Part shown: positions 45,452-55,434 of the stretch, piece by piece
How the letters are laid out: each line of letters opens with the position of its first letter
How positions within the stretch are numbered: position 1 is the stretch's first letter
NCBI GenBank assembly: GCA_025210345.1
Contig: JAOARX010000032.1
Span: 1-64,000, forward strand
DNA: 64,000 nucleotides
Source of the DNA: Pelagimonas sp.
GTDB lineage: Bacteria; Pseudomonadota; Alphaproteobacteria; Rhodobacterales; Rhodobacteraceae
Direction: 5' to 3'
Translations under genes and position numbers: made by a program
Notes under the pieces: model-generated
Told to the model about the DNA's origin: nothing
What the model saw: only the letters and a program-made list of their open reading frames with translations
The model's database searches: none

Positions 45452-46450
45452 TTAGACATCGCGCTGAATAAAGGTTTCAGAATGTACGCTCCATCCGGAC
45501 CGACGGCGGCCTTTGTAGGGGGCAGCAAACAAGGGTGATGGGGAGGGAACACAGGCCTTTCCCGTTTGAGCCCGATCCGCGTAAAGCTGATCGAGGTCTT
45601 GCGCCCACTTTGTCTGATTGTTTTTCAAACCAAAGTCCGTCAACGCAAGCCGAGCAGGTTTCGCCGCAAGCGCCTGTGCATTCTGGCAAATATTGATCAG
45701 AAACGCGGGATAAACAGACCCAAGCGCCGCGTCGACAGGAAGGCCAACGATGTCTTGACCTTGAAAGTTCAAGAACAGACCTGCGGCAGTGGCGGGATCA
45801 CACTCTGGCTGATCGACAATCCAGGCCGCCGTCGCAACGTTGCACTCCAATCCCCAGTTAAGACCGCCTGACGCAATTTGATGCCACAAATTCGGGTCTC
45901 GCTGTTTGCTGAGCCATGTCATGAAATCCGCTGAATCCGTCGAAATTTCGAAGGCTTCTGTTTTTTTCTCGGGCGCCCGCACGACCATGCGTTCCAGCGC
46001 CTCAACGGCACATATGACCGCATTATGCGGGTCCGAGCTCCAGCTTTGGTTCAGGGGGGGCAGCTGGCTCACAAGCAGAGGCTTTGTGCCGAGATCACGC
46101 AATCCTAGCAAAGGCTCCTGAATCCAAGAGCGCGCGACGGCCATGTCAATTTTTTTGCCGGTATCGGCTTCCATGTATTCAAGCAAATAAGCGGCGGCCA
46201 TCTGTTCCTGCGAGGTCAAATCGCCAAATTCTGGCCAGCTTTGTTCCGCGAGCCGGAATTGGCCCATCCGCATTCGATACCCAGCCACAGCCAGCGGCAA
46301 TAAATAATACCTGTGTTCAGAATCTGCTCCAAGCCTGCGCTGCTTAAAGACAGATCCAAACCCACCAAGAAAACCACCTGTGCGCTCTCCATACGCTTGG
46401 TTGCTGTCCAAATCTTGCAGCCCTTCGTGATACGCGCGTGCAATTTCCAT
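45452..46450 (-). CDS. DUF4274-like protein
   Basis: 332 residues, soluble. Residues about 174-240 (DFMTWLSKQRDPNLWHQIA, then WGLECNVATAAWIVDQPECDP) match the DUF4274 pattern in which a chain of short helices counts cysteine/aspartate positions (CDPATAAGLFLN). The N-terminal 150 residues are helical and unrecognised. DUF4274 is frequent near toxin-immunity loci. Lower GC and isolation between two gaps suggest recent gain. Confidence 0.7.
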   Translation of the reverse strand: MEIARAYHEGLQDLDSNQAYGERTGGFLGGFGSVFKQRRLGADSEHRYYLLPLAVAGYRMRMGQFRLAEQSWPEFGDLTSQEQMAAAYLLEYMEADTGKKIDMAVARSWIQEPLLGLRDLGTKPLLVSQLPPLNQSWSSDPHNAVICAVEALERMVVRAPEKKTEAFEISTDSADFMTWLSKQRDPNLWHQIASGGLNWGLECNVATAAWIVDQPECDPATAAGLFLNFQGQDIVGLPVDAALGSVYPAFLINICQNAQALAAKPARLALTDFGLKNNQTKWAQDLDQLYADRAQTGKACVPSPSPLFAAPYKGRRRSGWSVHSETFIQRDV

Positions 46451-46837
46451 TTGATCAACCTTTGTATTAAACTGTTTAGGTTAAGTTAGCTGGACCAGAT
46501 GACAATATTTAGAACGATTTCAGACCTTTGTGAGGCATAAAATTCCCCAAGATTAGGAAACAAAGTAATATCAAACAACCATTTAGGAATTCATGGCCCA
46601 CGCGGTCCGTCTTTAAATTATGACCATGTCTTGGGAACTTGCCGCGCATACACTTGCAACTGACGTTCATTCAAGGTGAAGCATAGTGTGCTTTGGACTC
46701 ATGGCCAGCCATATGCGGCGTCTGCGCTGGGGTGTCGTCGCAGTTTTGTCCCAACGCCCGAGAATTATTCCACAAGTGATGCTGCTAGGTTGACGCTGTT
46801 TCTGGCTTGTATAGGTTCCCGTGCCCATCGCAGCGGC
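46451..46837. other. 387-base gap, AT-rich
   Basis: Contains the probable promoter of the DUF4274 gene near 46460-46500 (AAACTGTTTAGGTTAAG). No gene, repeat or RNA fold that I can recognise. Base composition changes back to GC-rich near 46650. Confidence 0.55.
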
Positions 46838-47635
46838 CTAGGCCCAATCCCCGCCCAAATCCTCTTTGGCGCGATCGATCCAGTGCTCTTGCAGCCAGTC
46901 GCAGGGTTTGGCGCGGCGGATGAACGAGCCTGTGTAGCCCTCAATCGCCTGGGGCATTTTTGGGCGGCCGTGAAAACAGACGACTTTGGCCGCCTCGGGC
47001 AGGGTTGCCGGTTTGAAATAGTTGCCGGGGAACGGGTTGCAGTCGTATTTGAACGACACCACCCATTCGCCGGGGATATAGGTGAAACAATCGTTGTCCA
47101 TCGCCTTGTGCGAGGTATAGCGCTGTTCTGATCCGCGCGCCTTTTCCACCTCTTCATAGGGGTTTGCCGCGAGGTCATCATAAAGAAACCCATGCAACGC
47201 GGGATCAAAGCGAAACACCGATCCATGGCCGGTGGGTCGCCCCTTGCGCGCTTCGGTCCAGTCGTGGCGCATGGCGATGGTGCCTGGCGCGAGATCGTGG
47301 ATTTCATCCAGCGCGCCGGTGATCACCACGTCCAGATCAAAGCCCAGAACCGGCCCCTTGAGATCGGGCACCAGCCCCGGTTTGAACAGGGAGACCTTGC
47401 CCATCGCCCCTTGCCGGTTGGCCACCGCCAGCGCGGCTTTCATCGGTTCGGCATAGGGTTCAACCGGCAGATCGATCACTTCGATATCCGGGTGCAGCCC
47501 CTGGGCGTGCTCTGTCATGACCATAAAGCGCACGGGCCGCGACATGTTGCGGCGCACACCGGAATACAGCCGGTTGACATATTCCGGCCCGAACAGCGTG
47601 CCCCATTTGATGCACATGATATTGACGGCTTGCAT
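46838..47635 (-). CDS. Glycosyltransferase-like protein
   Basis: 265 residues from ATG 47635 (MQAVNIMCIKWGTLFGPEYV). GT-A style: an N-terminal Rossmann strand, FMVMTEHAQGLHPDIEVIDL, and the metal motif GFDLDVVITG (Asp100-x-Asp102). Later HDWTEARKGRP and GSVFRFDPALHGFLYDDL resemble family-typical acceptor loops. Substrate unknown; no surface polysaccharide genes nearby. Confidence 0.75.
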   Translation of the reverse strand: MQAVNIMCIKWGTLFGPEYVNRLYSGVRRNMSRPVRFMVMTEHAQGLHPDIEVIDLPVEPYAEPMKAALAVANRQGAMGKVSLFKPGLVPDLKGPVLGFDLDVVITGALDEIHDLAPGTIAMRHDWTEARKGRPTGHGSVFRFDPALHGFLYDDLAANPYEEVEKARGSEQRYTSHKAMDNDCFTYIPGEWVVSFKYDCNPFPGNYFKPATLPEAAKVVCFHGRPKMPQAIEGYTGSFIRRAKPCDWLQEHWIDRAKEDLGGDWA

Positions 47636-47872
47636 GAGCGGCCTCTTGGTCACAGTTTCAGCGCCCCGCTTAACAATCCGCACAGGGTTTGACCAGCGCC
47701 CCTTGCACCCGACCTGCCCCAGCCGTAAATTCACGCCAACATCACAGGAGGTTTGATGGAGCTTGTTCCAACCCTCCGGGCCACATCGCACAGCGCGTGA
47801 CGCCCGGTTTTGCCATAGTCCCCCGCCCCGAACCGGCGGTGGGTGTTCTTGTGCTTTCATGGGACTAGACCA

Positions 47873-48904
47873 TTGAATACCTATACATTGACCGACCTTG
47901 GATGGTCGGAGCGTTTCGCCAATCAGATCACGGATGAAACAGCCAACCTGACCCCCGCCCGCGTGTACGAAGTGCAGCGCGATTTGTTGCTGGTTCTGTC
48001 TGAGACCGGCCCCGCCAGCCTGTTCCCGGTGCAATCCGCCGGGGATTACGCCGTGGGGGATTGGGTGCTCAGCGATGGCGCAAAGGCCATGCACCTGCTT
48101 GAGCCCTCTTCGAACCTGACCCGCAAGGCGGCGGGGCATGTGTCTTATCAACAGCGGATCGCCGCGAATATCGACACCATTGCCGTGGTGACCAGCTGCA
48201 ACGCGGATTTCAACGTGCCTCGGATCGAACGCTATCTGGCGATGATCACCAGCGCCGGGGCCATGCCGGTGGTGGTGCTGACCAAGGCCGACCGCTGCGA
48301 CACCCCGCACGACTATGTGCGCCGGGCAGAACGGATTTCCCCGCTGGTCACGGCGCTGGCCGTGAACTCGAAAGATCCCGAAGACGTGGCGCGGCTGATC
48401 CCGTGGTGCAAAGACGGTCAGACCTTGGCGCTGATCGGCTCATCGGGGGTGGGCAAAACCACGCTGCGCAACACGCTGACCGGATCAGAGGCCGAAACCC
48501 AGGACATCCGCGAAGATGACGCCCGCGGGCGCCACACCACCACGCATCGGTCACTGGTGCCCACGCCCTATGGCGGCTGGCTGATCGACACGCCCGGCAT
48601 GCGCGAATTGCAACTGGCCGGCATGGAAGACGGCATCAGCGCCGTGTTCGAAGACATCGAAGAGCTGGCGACACAGTGCAAGTTCAACAACTGCGCCCAT
48701 ATGGGCGAACCGGGCTGCGCGGTTCAGGCGGCCATCGCGGCGGGCGAGCTGGACGAGGATCGCTTAGAGCGCTGGCGCAAGCTGGTGGCCGAAGATGAGC
48801 GCAACTCGGAAAGCATCGCCCGTCAACGCGCCCGCAACAAAGCCTTTAGCAAGATGGTCAAGAAAACCGTAAGCGGCGCAAAGAAACGCAAAGGTCGGCG
48901 TTAG
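47873..48904 (+). CDS. rsgA: Small-subunit maturation GTPase RsgA
   Basis: Late 30S assembly GTPase. 343 residues if TTG 47873 starts; GTG 47843 is an alternative, neither has a strong ribosome site. N-terminal OB fold, circularly permuted G-domain with G4 TKAD, G1 GSSGVGKTTL and G3 DTPGMRE, and zinc finger CKFNNCAHMGEPGC. A Lys/Arg-rich end (KKTVSGAKKRKGRR) suits rRNA binding. Confidence 0.95.
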   Translation: MNTYTLTDLGWSERFANQITDETANLTPARVYEVQRDLLLVLSETGPASLFPVQSAGDYAVGDWVLSDGAKAMHLLEPSSNLTRKAAGHVSYQQRIAANIDTIAVVTSCNADFNVPRIERYLAMITSAGAMPVVVLTKADRCDTPHDYVRRAERISPLVTALAVNSKDPEDVARLIPWCKDGQTLALIGSSGVGKTTLRNTLTGSEAETQDIREDDARGRHTTTHRSLVPTPYGGWLIDTPGMRELQLAGMEDGISAVFEDIEELATQCKFNNCAHMGEPGCAVQAAIAAGELDEDRLERWRKLVAEDERNSESIARQRARNKAFSKMVKKTVSGAKKRKGRR

Positions 48905-48952
48905 GCCCAACGCGGGGGGCGCACCCGTGCAAGCGCCCCCTGCCCCAGCCTA

Positions 48953-48994
48953 TTCGGCCCGGTCTCTTCGGCCCAGTCTCTTCGGCTTAGTTCT
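48953..48994. repeat. 14-base tandem repeat
   Basis: Three copies, decreasing in quality, of TTCGGCCCGGTCTC starting at 48953, 48967 and 48981. They cover the end of the lipoprotein gene and the gap after rsgA. Confidence 0.6.
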
Positions 48995-49733
48995 TCCGGC
49001 CCGACCATAGGTGAGATGGCGAAATCCAATAGGTGGTCAGATCCTCCGGCCCCATAATGAAATACTTTGGGTGATCGGACAGCCAGGGCAGGATGGAAAA
49101 GATCGTTCCGGTCAGCGCCTCGGGGGATCGTCCGATCTCTTGCTCGATCTCGATGCCCCTCACCGAGACCTGAGCCCGCCTCAGCCCATAGCCCGGCCCG
49201 AATCGCGTCGCGAGATCGTTGATATCGACAAGCTCATAGCTTTCGGGATCATTCAGATCGGTGAACGTCATGAAGGCATACATCGGATACCTGGCATTCT
49301 TGGAATTGCGCGTGAGATCGATCTCCCGTGGCGCGGGCGGTGGATCGGCGGTATAGGCCTGATATCTCTTGCGACCATGACCGAAATCGTCATAGCCCGC
49401 CCCAAGCACACTGCCCATCAAGATGCCAAAGATCAGCCTGCCCTCGCCCAGATCAATGATCAAAGGATCGCCACGATGCTCTTTCTCGTATGAGGTGGTC
49501 GTCGCAAAAAGCCCGTCCGGATAGTACTTTAACTGCACGGCCAGATCGGCGGATGTTGTGACAATGCCCGATGGGGTGTCGATCTCAAGCGTGGTGGTCT
49601 GGATCCAGTCGTAGCGCTCAACCTTGTAGCATCCCGTCAAGGAAAGGCAGGCCATCAGCGCCGCAAGACCAAGGGAAAACCGACCCAACCGCATCCAGAG
49701 GGTTTTGATCGCCGTCATCACACCTATCACCAT
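48987..49733 (-). CDS. Lipoprotein of unknown function
   Basis: 248 residues from ATG 49733 (AAGG 7 bases upstream). Signal peptide with basic start (MRLGRFSLGLAALMACL) and lipobox LTGC, cleaved before Cys. The mature part has beta-rich stretches (TTTLEIDTPSGIVTTSADLAVQLKYY), a hydrophobic short segment near 110-125, and a Trp/Tyr-rich end (TTYWISPSHLW). No family recognised. Outer or inner membrane face in the periplasm. Confidence 0.75.
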   Translation of the reverse strand: MVIGVMTAIKTLWMRLGRFSLGLAALMACLSLTGCYKVERYDWIQTTTLEIDTPSGIVTTSADLAVQLKYYPDGLFATTTSYEKEHRGDPLIIDLGEGRLIFGILMGSVLGAGYDDFGHGRKRYQAYTADPPPAPREIDLTRNSKNARYPMYAFMTFTDLNDPESYELVDINDLATRFGPGYGLRRAQVSVRGIEIEQEIGRSPEALTGTIFSILPWLSDHPKYFIMGPEDLTTYWISPSHLWSGRKN

Positions 49734-49859
49734 GAAAACACCTTTGTCGAAATCCTGTGTCACATCGCCAAAATCCGGCGGGTCATATCAATACGCCAAC
49801 GCGTCAATGCCCATAGGGTAACGTCAAATATGCCCATGTTTCAATGATATAATAGAAAA

Positions 49860-49884
49860 GGGCGGCACTGTACCCGTGCCGCCC
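49860..49884 (-). terminator. Rho-independent terminator
   Basis: GGGCGGCAC and GTGCCGCCC around a 7-base loop; on the minus strand TTTTCTATT follows. It ends the M20 unit. Confidence 0.85.
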
Positions 49885-49908
49885 TGTTATGCGTCATACA
49901 GCTGAAAA

Positions 49909-51072
49909 TCAGGCCGCTGGCATGCGGCGCTCGACGATTTCAGCCCACCACGAACAGCCTGCGGGGATGGCTTCGTCGTTGAAATTATACTCTGGGTGGT
50001 GCACCGCGGCGGTGTCGCCATTGCCGACCAGAATATAGGCGCCGGGGCGTTCTTCGGCCATAAAGGCAAAGTCTTCGCCGCCCATCACCAATGGGGCCTC
50101 TTCGCATTTGCCGGACACGGCGGTCGCAACCTCTGCCGCGAATTCGGTCTGCTCTTCGCTGTTGACCATAACCGGATAGCCCCGGTGATAGGTCACATCT
50201 GCGCTGCCACCATAGGTGGTTGCCACGCCTGCGCAGATCTCTTTGATACGCGTTTCCGCCAGATCGCGCATTTCCGTCGACATGGTGCGCACCGTGCCTT
50301 TGATCTGCACCCGCTGCGGGATCACGTTAAAGGCCTTGGTGTCGGTTTCGAACGAGGTGACCGAAACCACGATCCGATCAATCGGGTCAGAATTGCGCGA
50401 CACGATGGTCTGCAGCGCCAGAACCGCCTGGGCGGACATCACCGTGGTGTCGATGGTCTCATGGGGTTTGGCCGCGTGCCCCCCCTTGCCTTCGAAGGTG
50501 ATGTCGAACTGGTCCGTCGCCGCAAAGAACGCGCCCGAGCGGATCGCAAAGGCACCCACGGGCTGGCCTGGCCAGTTGTGCATGCCATAGACCTCTTGGA
50601 TGTTCCAACGATCCATCATGCCATCATCGCACATTTCCTTGCCACCGCCGCCGCCTTCTTCGGCGGGCTGAAAGATGATAATGGCGGTGCCATCAAAATT
50701 GCGGGTCTCAGCCAGGTATTTGGCCGCGCCCAGCAACATGGCCGTATGACCGTCATGGCCGCAGGCATGCATAGCCCCGTCGGTCTTGGAAGCATAGTCC
50801 AGCCCCGTGGCTTCGTGGATCGGCAGAGCATCCATATCCGCGCGCAGGCCAATCACCTTGCCGGATGAGTCCGATTTGCCCTTGATCACACCGACAACAC
50901 CGGTGCGGCCAATTCCGGTAACGATTTCATCGCAGCCAAATTCCTTGAGCTTTTCCGCCACCAGCGCGCTTGTGCGGTGGGTTTCAAACAGAATTTCCGG
51001 GTTTTCGTGAATGTCTCGACGCCAAGCGGTGATTTCATCTTGCAACTCGGCAAAGCGATTCTTGACAGGCAT
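49909..51072 (-). CDS. M20 amidohydrolase
   Basis: 387 residues from ATG 51072 (AAAGGAACC upstream). Hippurate-hydrolase-like: RADMDALPI, ACGHDGHTAMLLG with metal ligands, FQPAEEGGGGGKEM with the general-base Glu, and VMGGEDFAFM. It probably removes an acyl group from an amino acid. The next gene upstream is also M20 but of a different subfamily. Confidence 0.92.
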   Translation of the reverse strand: MPVKNRFAELQDEITAWRRDIHENPEILFETHRTSALVAEKLKEFGCDEIVTGIGRTGVVGVIKGKSDSSGKVIGLRADMDALPIHEATGLDYASKTDGAMHACGHDGHTAMLLGAAKYLAETRNFDGTAIIIFQPAEEGGGGGKEMCDDGMMDRWNIQEVYGMHNWPGQPVGAFAIRSGAFFAATDQFDITFEGKGGHAAKPHETIDTTVMSAQAVLALQTIVSRNSDPIDRIVVSVTSFETDTKAFNVIPQRVQIKGTVRTMSTEMRDLAETRIKEICAGVATTYGGSADVTYHRGYPVMVNSEEQTEFAAEVATAVSGKCEEAPLVMGGEDFAFMAEERPGAYILVGNGDTAAVHHPEYNFNDEAIPAGCSWWAEIVERRMPAA

Positions 51073-51190
51073 TTTGGGTTCCTTTCGCGCGCAATTGTTT
51101 GCGCCAGGCCTGTCGGCCGGGCCGCAGGCGTGTTTTCCATGCGCAGAAGATAGCGCCAACAGAATTGGCCGCAAGTCCCCGCAGGGGGGA

Positions 51191-52351
51191 TCAGGACAAT
51201 TCTTCGACCAATTGGTCCATAAATTCCTGCCCTGCATTCAACTGTGCAATTTCAAGGTATTCGTTTGGCTGATGCGCCACCTCGATCGAGCCCGGTCCAC
51301 ACACCACGACACGATACCCTCCGGTCTGGAAATGGCTGGCCTCGGTGGCGTAGCTGACGAAATTATCGCTGTTGTCCCCGGTCAATCGGCGCGCCAGCGC
51401 TTCGGCGGTGTTGTTCTCTTCCGGGGCGAAAGGGGGCAGCGCAAAGATCTCGACCAGATCGATGCCGGTGTTGGGCTGGATCTTTTGCATCTCGGCCTCA
51501 AGCGCGGCCACCTTGGCAAACAGCGGCGCCCGCCATTGATCCAGCGTTTCGCCGGGGACCACGCGAATGCCGAACTTGAACCAACAATCCTTGGCCGCGA
51601 TGTTATGGGCGGTGCCCCCGCGAATGGGCCCCACATGCATATTGGTATAGGGGGGATCGAACAGGCCCGCCATGCCCATGGGGGGCTGGGATTCCAGCCG
51701 CGCGTTTTCCTGGTTGGCCCAGTCAATCAGCTTGGCCCCCCACATGATCGCGCTGACCCCCTGGTGCAGCAGCGATGAGTGGATTTCGAAGCCACGCACA
51801 TGCACATCATAGGCCAACCCGCCCTTATGCCCGGTGACCGCTTTCATCATGGTGGGTTCCCCCACGATCACATCGCGCGCCTTGGGCAGACCCGCCATGG
51901 CGGCGACCAGATCAATCGCCCCTTTGCAGCCAATCTCTTCGTCATAGGACAGTGCAATCTGCAAAGGACGTGAAACACCGCGGTGCTGGGCTTCGACCAT
52001 GGCCCAGATCGCCAGCGCGTCAAAGCCCTTCATATCCGTCGAACCGCGCCCGAAAAGCCGCCCGTCTTTCTCAGTCAAAACAAAGGGATCGGTGTCCCAG
52101 TCCTGACCTTTGACCGGCACGACATCGGTGTGCCCCGACAAAACAACCCCGCCTTCGACCGGGGGGCCAACGTGGGCAAACAGCCCCTCTTTGCCCGGCT
52201 CCCCCTCTTTGACATGGCGAAACACGGGGATGCCATGGCTTTCAAGATAGCTGGCCACCCAGTCGATCAAGGGCTTGTTCGGGCGGGCGCTGACGGTGTC
52301 GAACGCCACCAGGTGTTCCAGGATTTCACGCGGAGCAAGGGTCTTGGGCAT
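51191..52351 (-). CDS. argE: Acetylornithine deacetylase-like M20 peptidase
   Basis: 386 residues from ATG 52351. LSGHTDVVPVKGQDW and GRGSTDMKGF give the first metal ligands, YDEEIGCKGA the catalytic Glu, and the last His is in EASHFQTGG. The layout fits ArgE, which releases ornithine. Since many alphaproteobacteria use ArgJ, the exact substrate may be another N-acetyl amino acid. Confidence 0.85.
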   Translation of the reverse strand: MPKTLAPREILEHLVAFDTVSARPNKPLIDWVASYLESHGIPVFRHVKEGEPGKEGLFAHVGPPVEGGVVLSGHTDVVPVKGQDWDTDPFVLTEKDGRLFGRGSTDMKGFDALAIWAMVEAQHRGVSRPLQIALSYDEEIGCKGAIDLVAAMAGLPKARDVIVGEPTMMKAVTGHKGGLAYDVHVRGFEIHSSLLHQGVSAIMWGAKLIDWANQENARLESQPPMGMAGLFDPPYTNMHVGPIRGGTAHNIAAKDCWFKFGIRVVPGETLDQWRAPLFAKVAALEAEMQKIQPNTGIDLVEIFALPPFAPEENNTAEALARRLTGDNSDNFVSYATEASHFQTGGYRVVVCGPGSIEVAHQPNEYLEIAQLNAGQEFMDQLVEELS

Positions 52352-52409
52352 GGCCAGTCTTTCCATTTTTTCCGCAGCTTAGCCGATTGCACAGCGCTGT
52401 CACCCCGTT

Positions 52410-53298
52410 CTATTCGGGCAGGGCAAAATCAGCGGCAACCGGATAGTGATCCGATGGAAACTGTCCTTGGAAGCGGCGCGAAATCACCCAAGGTCCCCCC
52501 AGCACCCGCGCACCGGGGACCGCACCGATACGGTCAATGCCTCCGAACAGACCCAGCCCCGCGTTGAAATGAAAGGTGGCGCCTTTGTCTTGCAACATCT
52601 GCAAACCCGCGTCTCGCAACACCCGCAACGCGGCCCAATCGTCCAGCGAATTTGTATCGCCCAGCACAAAGACCGTTTCCCCCTTTGCGATCAGCGGGCG
52701 CACATGCGCCGCCAGCCGATTGGCGGCCTCGAGGCGTTTGTTCGGGTCGTGATAGTGAAAATGCAGGTTGTAGACGGTAAATTCCGCGCCCGTGTGATCG
52801 GCAAATTTCGCCCAGGAACAATAGTAGATCCAGAACTCCCGATACTGCGTCTGGCGCGCCACTTCGGTGTCATCTTCGAAATAGACCCCCCCCTGATCCA
52901 GCAGGGTCAGACGGTCCTTGCGGTAAAAGATGGGCTGACGTGTGGGAAAGACGTGCCAATCGCCCGTGGCCGCCAGACCATAGTCCGGGTTGCGATCGAG
53001 CAACCAGTCCCGGGCCAGATTGACCATGCGATCCGGGCCATCAACCTATGCTGACCATTTCCTGAAACCCGACGATATCCGCGTTCAGATGTTTGAAACT
53101 GGCATCCAGCGCCGCTTTGCGCTGTTCCCAATCGGCCAGGCTCCAGGCGCCCACGTCCTTGTCCAGCCGAATAAAGTGAACATTGTGCGACGCCAATCGC
53201 AGCCCATCGGCCGGCGGCGACGGAAGCACATGTTCCGCATCAAAATCCAGCGCGGTACAACCGAACAGCGCCAATCCAAAGACCAGCGCCATCCACAT
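52410..53298 (-). pseudogene. Frameshifted exonuclease/phosphatase-fold lipoprotein gene
   Basis: The two halves of an endonuclease/exonuclease/phosphatase protein lie in different frames. The N-terminal part (from ATG 53298) has lipobox LFGC, then LASHNVHFIRLDKD and ADIVGFQEMVSIG with the catalytic QE, stopping at 53041. The C-terminal part has VYNLHFHYHDP, FVLGDTNSLDDW and SDHYPVAADF. The break lies within AGCATAGGTTGATGG; one extra base explains it. Either a recent pseudogene or a sequencing error. Confidence 0.8.
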
Positions 53299-53361
53299 TC
53301 GGGTTGTTCGTGTGTTCCCAGACACGGCAATGTCCTTTGAGACCCCTTCAGGTCCACACAT

Positions 53362-55194
53362 TCAATAGCCGCTATCTGAAATCAAGACCTTATGGCCGGG
53401 GGTGACTTCCTTGTATTCCGACCGCCCCGGTTCGTGCCCAACCGGATGGATTGGCGAAGGAATCGGTTTGAAATTCAGGTCCTTTTCCGATTTGCGCTGC
53501 CGCGGATCGGCAATCGGAACCGCCTTCATCAGGGCCTGGGTATAGGGGTGCTGGGGGTTTTCAAACACCGCGCGACGCGGCCCCAGCTCAACGATTCGGC
53601 CAAGATACATCACGCCCACATGGTGGCTGACCCGCTCCACCACGGCCATATCGTGGCTGATGAACAGATATCCCAGCCCCAGCTCGGCCTGCAGTTCCAT
53701 CATCAGGTTGATCACCTGCGCCTGCACCGACACGTCCAGGGCCGAAACCGCTTCGTCGGCCACGATCAGCTTGGGACGCAGCGCCAGCGCGCGGGCAATC
53801 GCAATCCTCTGACGCTGGCCTCCCGACAGTTCGTGCGGATAGCGGCGCATGAAGCTGCGCGGCAGCTCGACCCGGTCAAACAGCTGCGCCACGTGGTCCA
53901 TGATCGCGTCGCCGGTGTCGATTTTATAGTTGTTCAGCGGCTCGGCCACCTGATCCGCAAGTTGCAACTGGGGGTTGAGTGACGCAAAAGGATCTTGAAA
54001 GATCATCTGCATCTGTTGACGGGTGCTGTGCAGATCCTTGGGGTTCAGACCAAGCACGTCCACCCCGTCGAACTCAACACGCCCCGCCATCGGTTCCACC
54101 AGCCGCAAAATCGAGCGCCCCGCAGTGGATTTTCCGCACCCCGATTCCCCCACAAGCGACAGGGTCTGCCCCCTGTTCAGCGAGAAAGAAACATCTTCAA
54201 CCGCATGCACATTGGCCACGGTCCGACGGAAAAATCCGCCCTTGACCGGAAAGCGTGTGGTCAGCCCGTCGACCTTTAAAAGAACCTCATCCGAGCCTTT
54301 GATCGACTCGGTCGGGTGGTCTTCGCGGCCCACCAGTTTCATGGGTTCGGGCAGATCTTTTCCGCGCATCTCCCCCAGTTTGGGAACCGCGGCCAAGAGC
54401 GCCTTGGTATAGGGGTGCTGCGGGTTCTCAAAGATCTCTTCGACGGTCCCCTCTTCGACCTTGTTGCCGCGGAACATCACCACCACCCGATCGGCCATTT
54501 GCGCCACCACGGCCATGTCGTGGGTGATGAACATCACCGCCGTGCCAGTTTCCCGCTTAAGGCGATCCATCAGCGCAAGAATTTCGGCCTGAATGGTCAC
54601 ATCCAACGCGGTTGTGGGCTCATCTGCGATCAACAGGCGCGGCTTGCAGGCCAGCGCCATGGCGATCACGACCCGCTGGCGCATCCCACCGGACAATTCG
54701 TGCGGATACTGGGCCAGACGACGTTCAGGTTCCGGGATTCGCACCTGCCGGAGCAGCTCCAGCGCTTCGGCAGTTGCATCGGCCTTGGACATGCCGCGAT
54801 GCACGCGCAGGCCTTCGGTCAACTGCCGGCCCACGGTAAAGACCGGGTTCAGCGCGGTCATAGGCTCTTGGAAGATCATGCCGATTTCATTGCCGCGAAT
54901 CGTTCGCATCAGGCTTTGCTCGGTCTCGGCAAGGTTGATCTGTTCACCTTCCTTGCGATCAAACAGCAAACGCCCGCCCGCAATATCGCCGCCTCCGTAT
55001 TCGATCAGGCGCATGAGCGACAGCGACGATACGGATTTGCCCGAACCCGACTCACCCACGACGCAAACAGTCTCGCCTGAGTTGATTTCGAACGAAACAT
55101 CCTCAACCCCTACGACAGGACCATCCTTGGTCTGGAACTCGACCCGTAATTGTTCGATTTTTGCAATCGGCGTGGTGGGCGTTGAATCAAGCAT
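53362..55194 (-). CDS. Peptide-type ABC importer, fused double ATPase
   Basis: 610 residues from ATG 55194, two nucleotide-binding domains. Domain 1 (about 8-290): GESGSGKSV, LSGGMRQRV, IADEPTTALDV. Domain 2 (about 320-560): GESGCGKST, LSGGQRQRI, VADEAVSALDV. Each ends with the oligopeptide-type extension (NPQHPYTKALL and NPQHPYTQALM). This equals DppD plus DppF in one chain. It is divergent from its binding protein with 240 bases between. Confidence 0.95.
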   Translation of the reverse strand: MLDSTPTTPIAKIEQLRVEFQTKDGPVVGVEDVSFEINSGETVCVVGESGSGKSVSSLSLMRLIEYGGGDIAGGRLLFDRKEGEQINLAETEQSLMRTIRGNEIGMIFQEPMTALNPVFTVGRQLTEGLRVHRGMSKADATAEALELLRQVRIPEPERRLAQYPHELSGGMRQRVVIAMALACKPRLLIADEPTTALDVTIQAEILALMDRLKRETGTAVMFITHDMAVVAQMADRVVVMFRGNKVEEGTVEEIFENPQHPYTKALLAAVPKLGEMRGKDLPEPMKLVGREDHPTESIKGSDEVLLKVDGLTTRFPVKGGFFRRTVANVHAVEDVSFSLNRGQTLSLVGESGCGKSTAGRSILRLVEPMAGRVEFDGVDVLGLNPKDLHSTRQQMQMIFQDPFASLNPQLQLADQVAEPLNNYKIDTGDAIMDHVAQLFDRVELPRSFMRRYPHELSGGQRQRIAIARALALRPKLIVADEAVSALDVSVQAQVINLMMELQAELGLGYLFISHDMAVVERVSHHVGVMYLGRIVELGPRRAVFENPQHPYTQALMKAVPIADPRQRKSEKDLNFKPIPSPIHPVGHEPGRSEYKEVTPGHKVLISDSGY

Positions 55195-55434
55195 AAAACA
55201 TTGCTCCGAAGCTTGTTTGAGCCGCAACGCTAGTGCCAGCCCGCCCCAAGTGTAAACCCCTTGGTAAAGAATTACCCTCCGGTAGGCTTGCAATTTCGGC
55301 CACTTATGTTTTCGATAACAGCCAGAGTGAGAGCGCCACCGGGGTTCCCGGTTTTAGTGTGTCGGGTATCTGGCGGCCGATAGCTCACCGTCACGTGATC
55401 ACAGGGGGACCCCCTGTCCAACATGGAGAGACAT

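Noticed and set aside
46676-47131. 151-codon plus-strand frame over the glycosyltransferase end
   Set aside because: Antisense of a supported gene, no ribosome site and no family resemblance.
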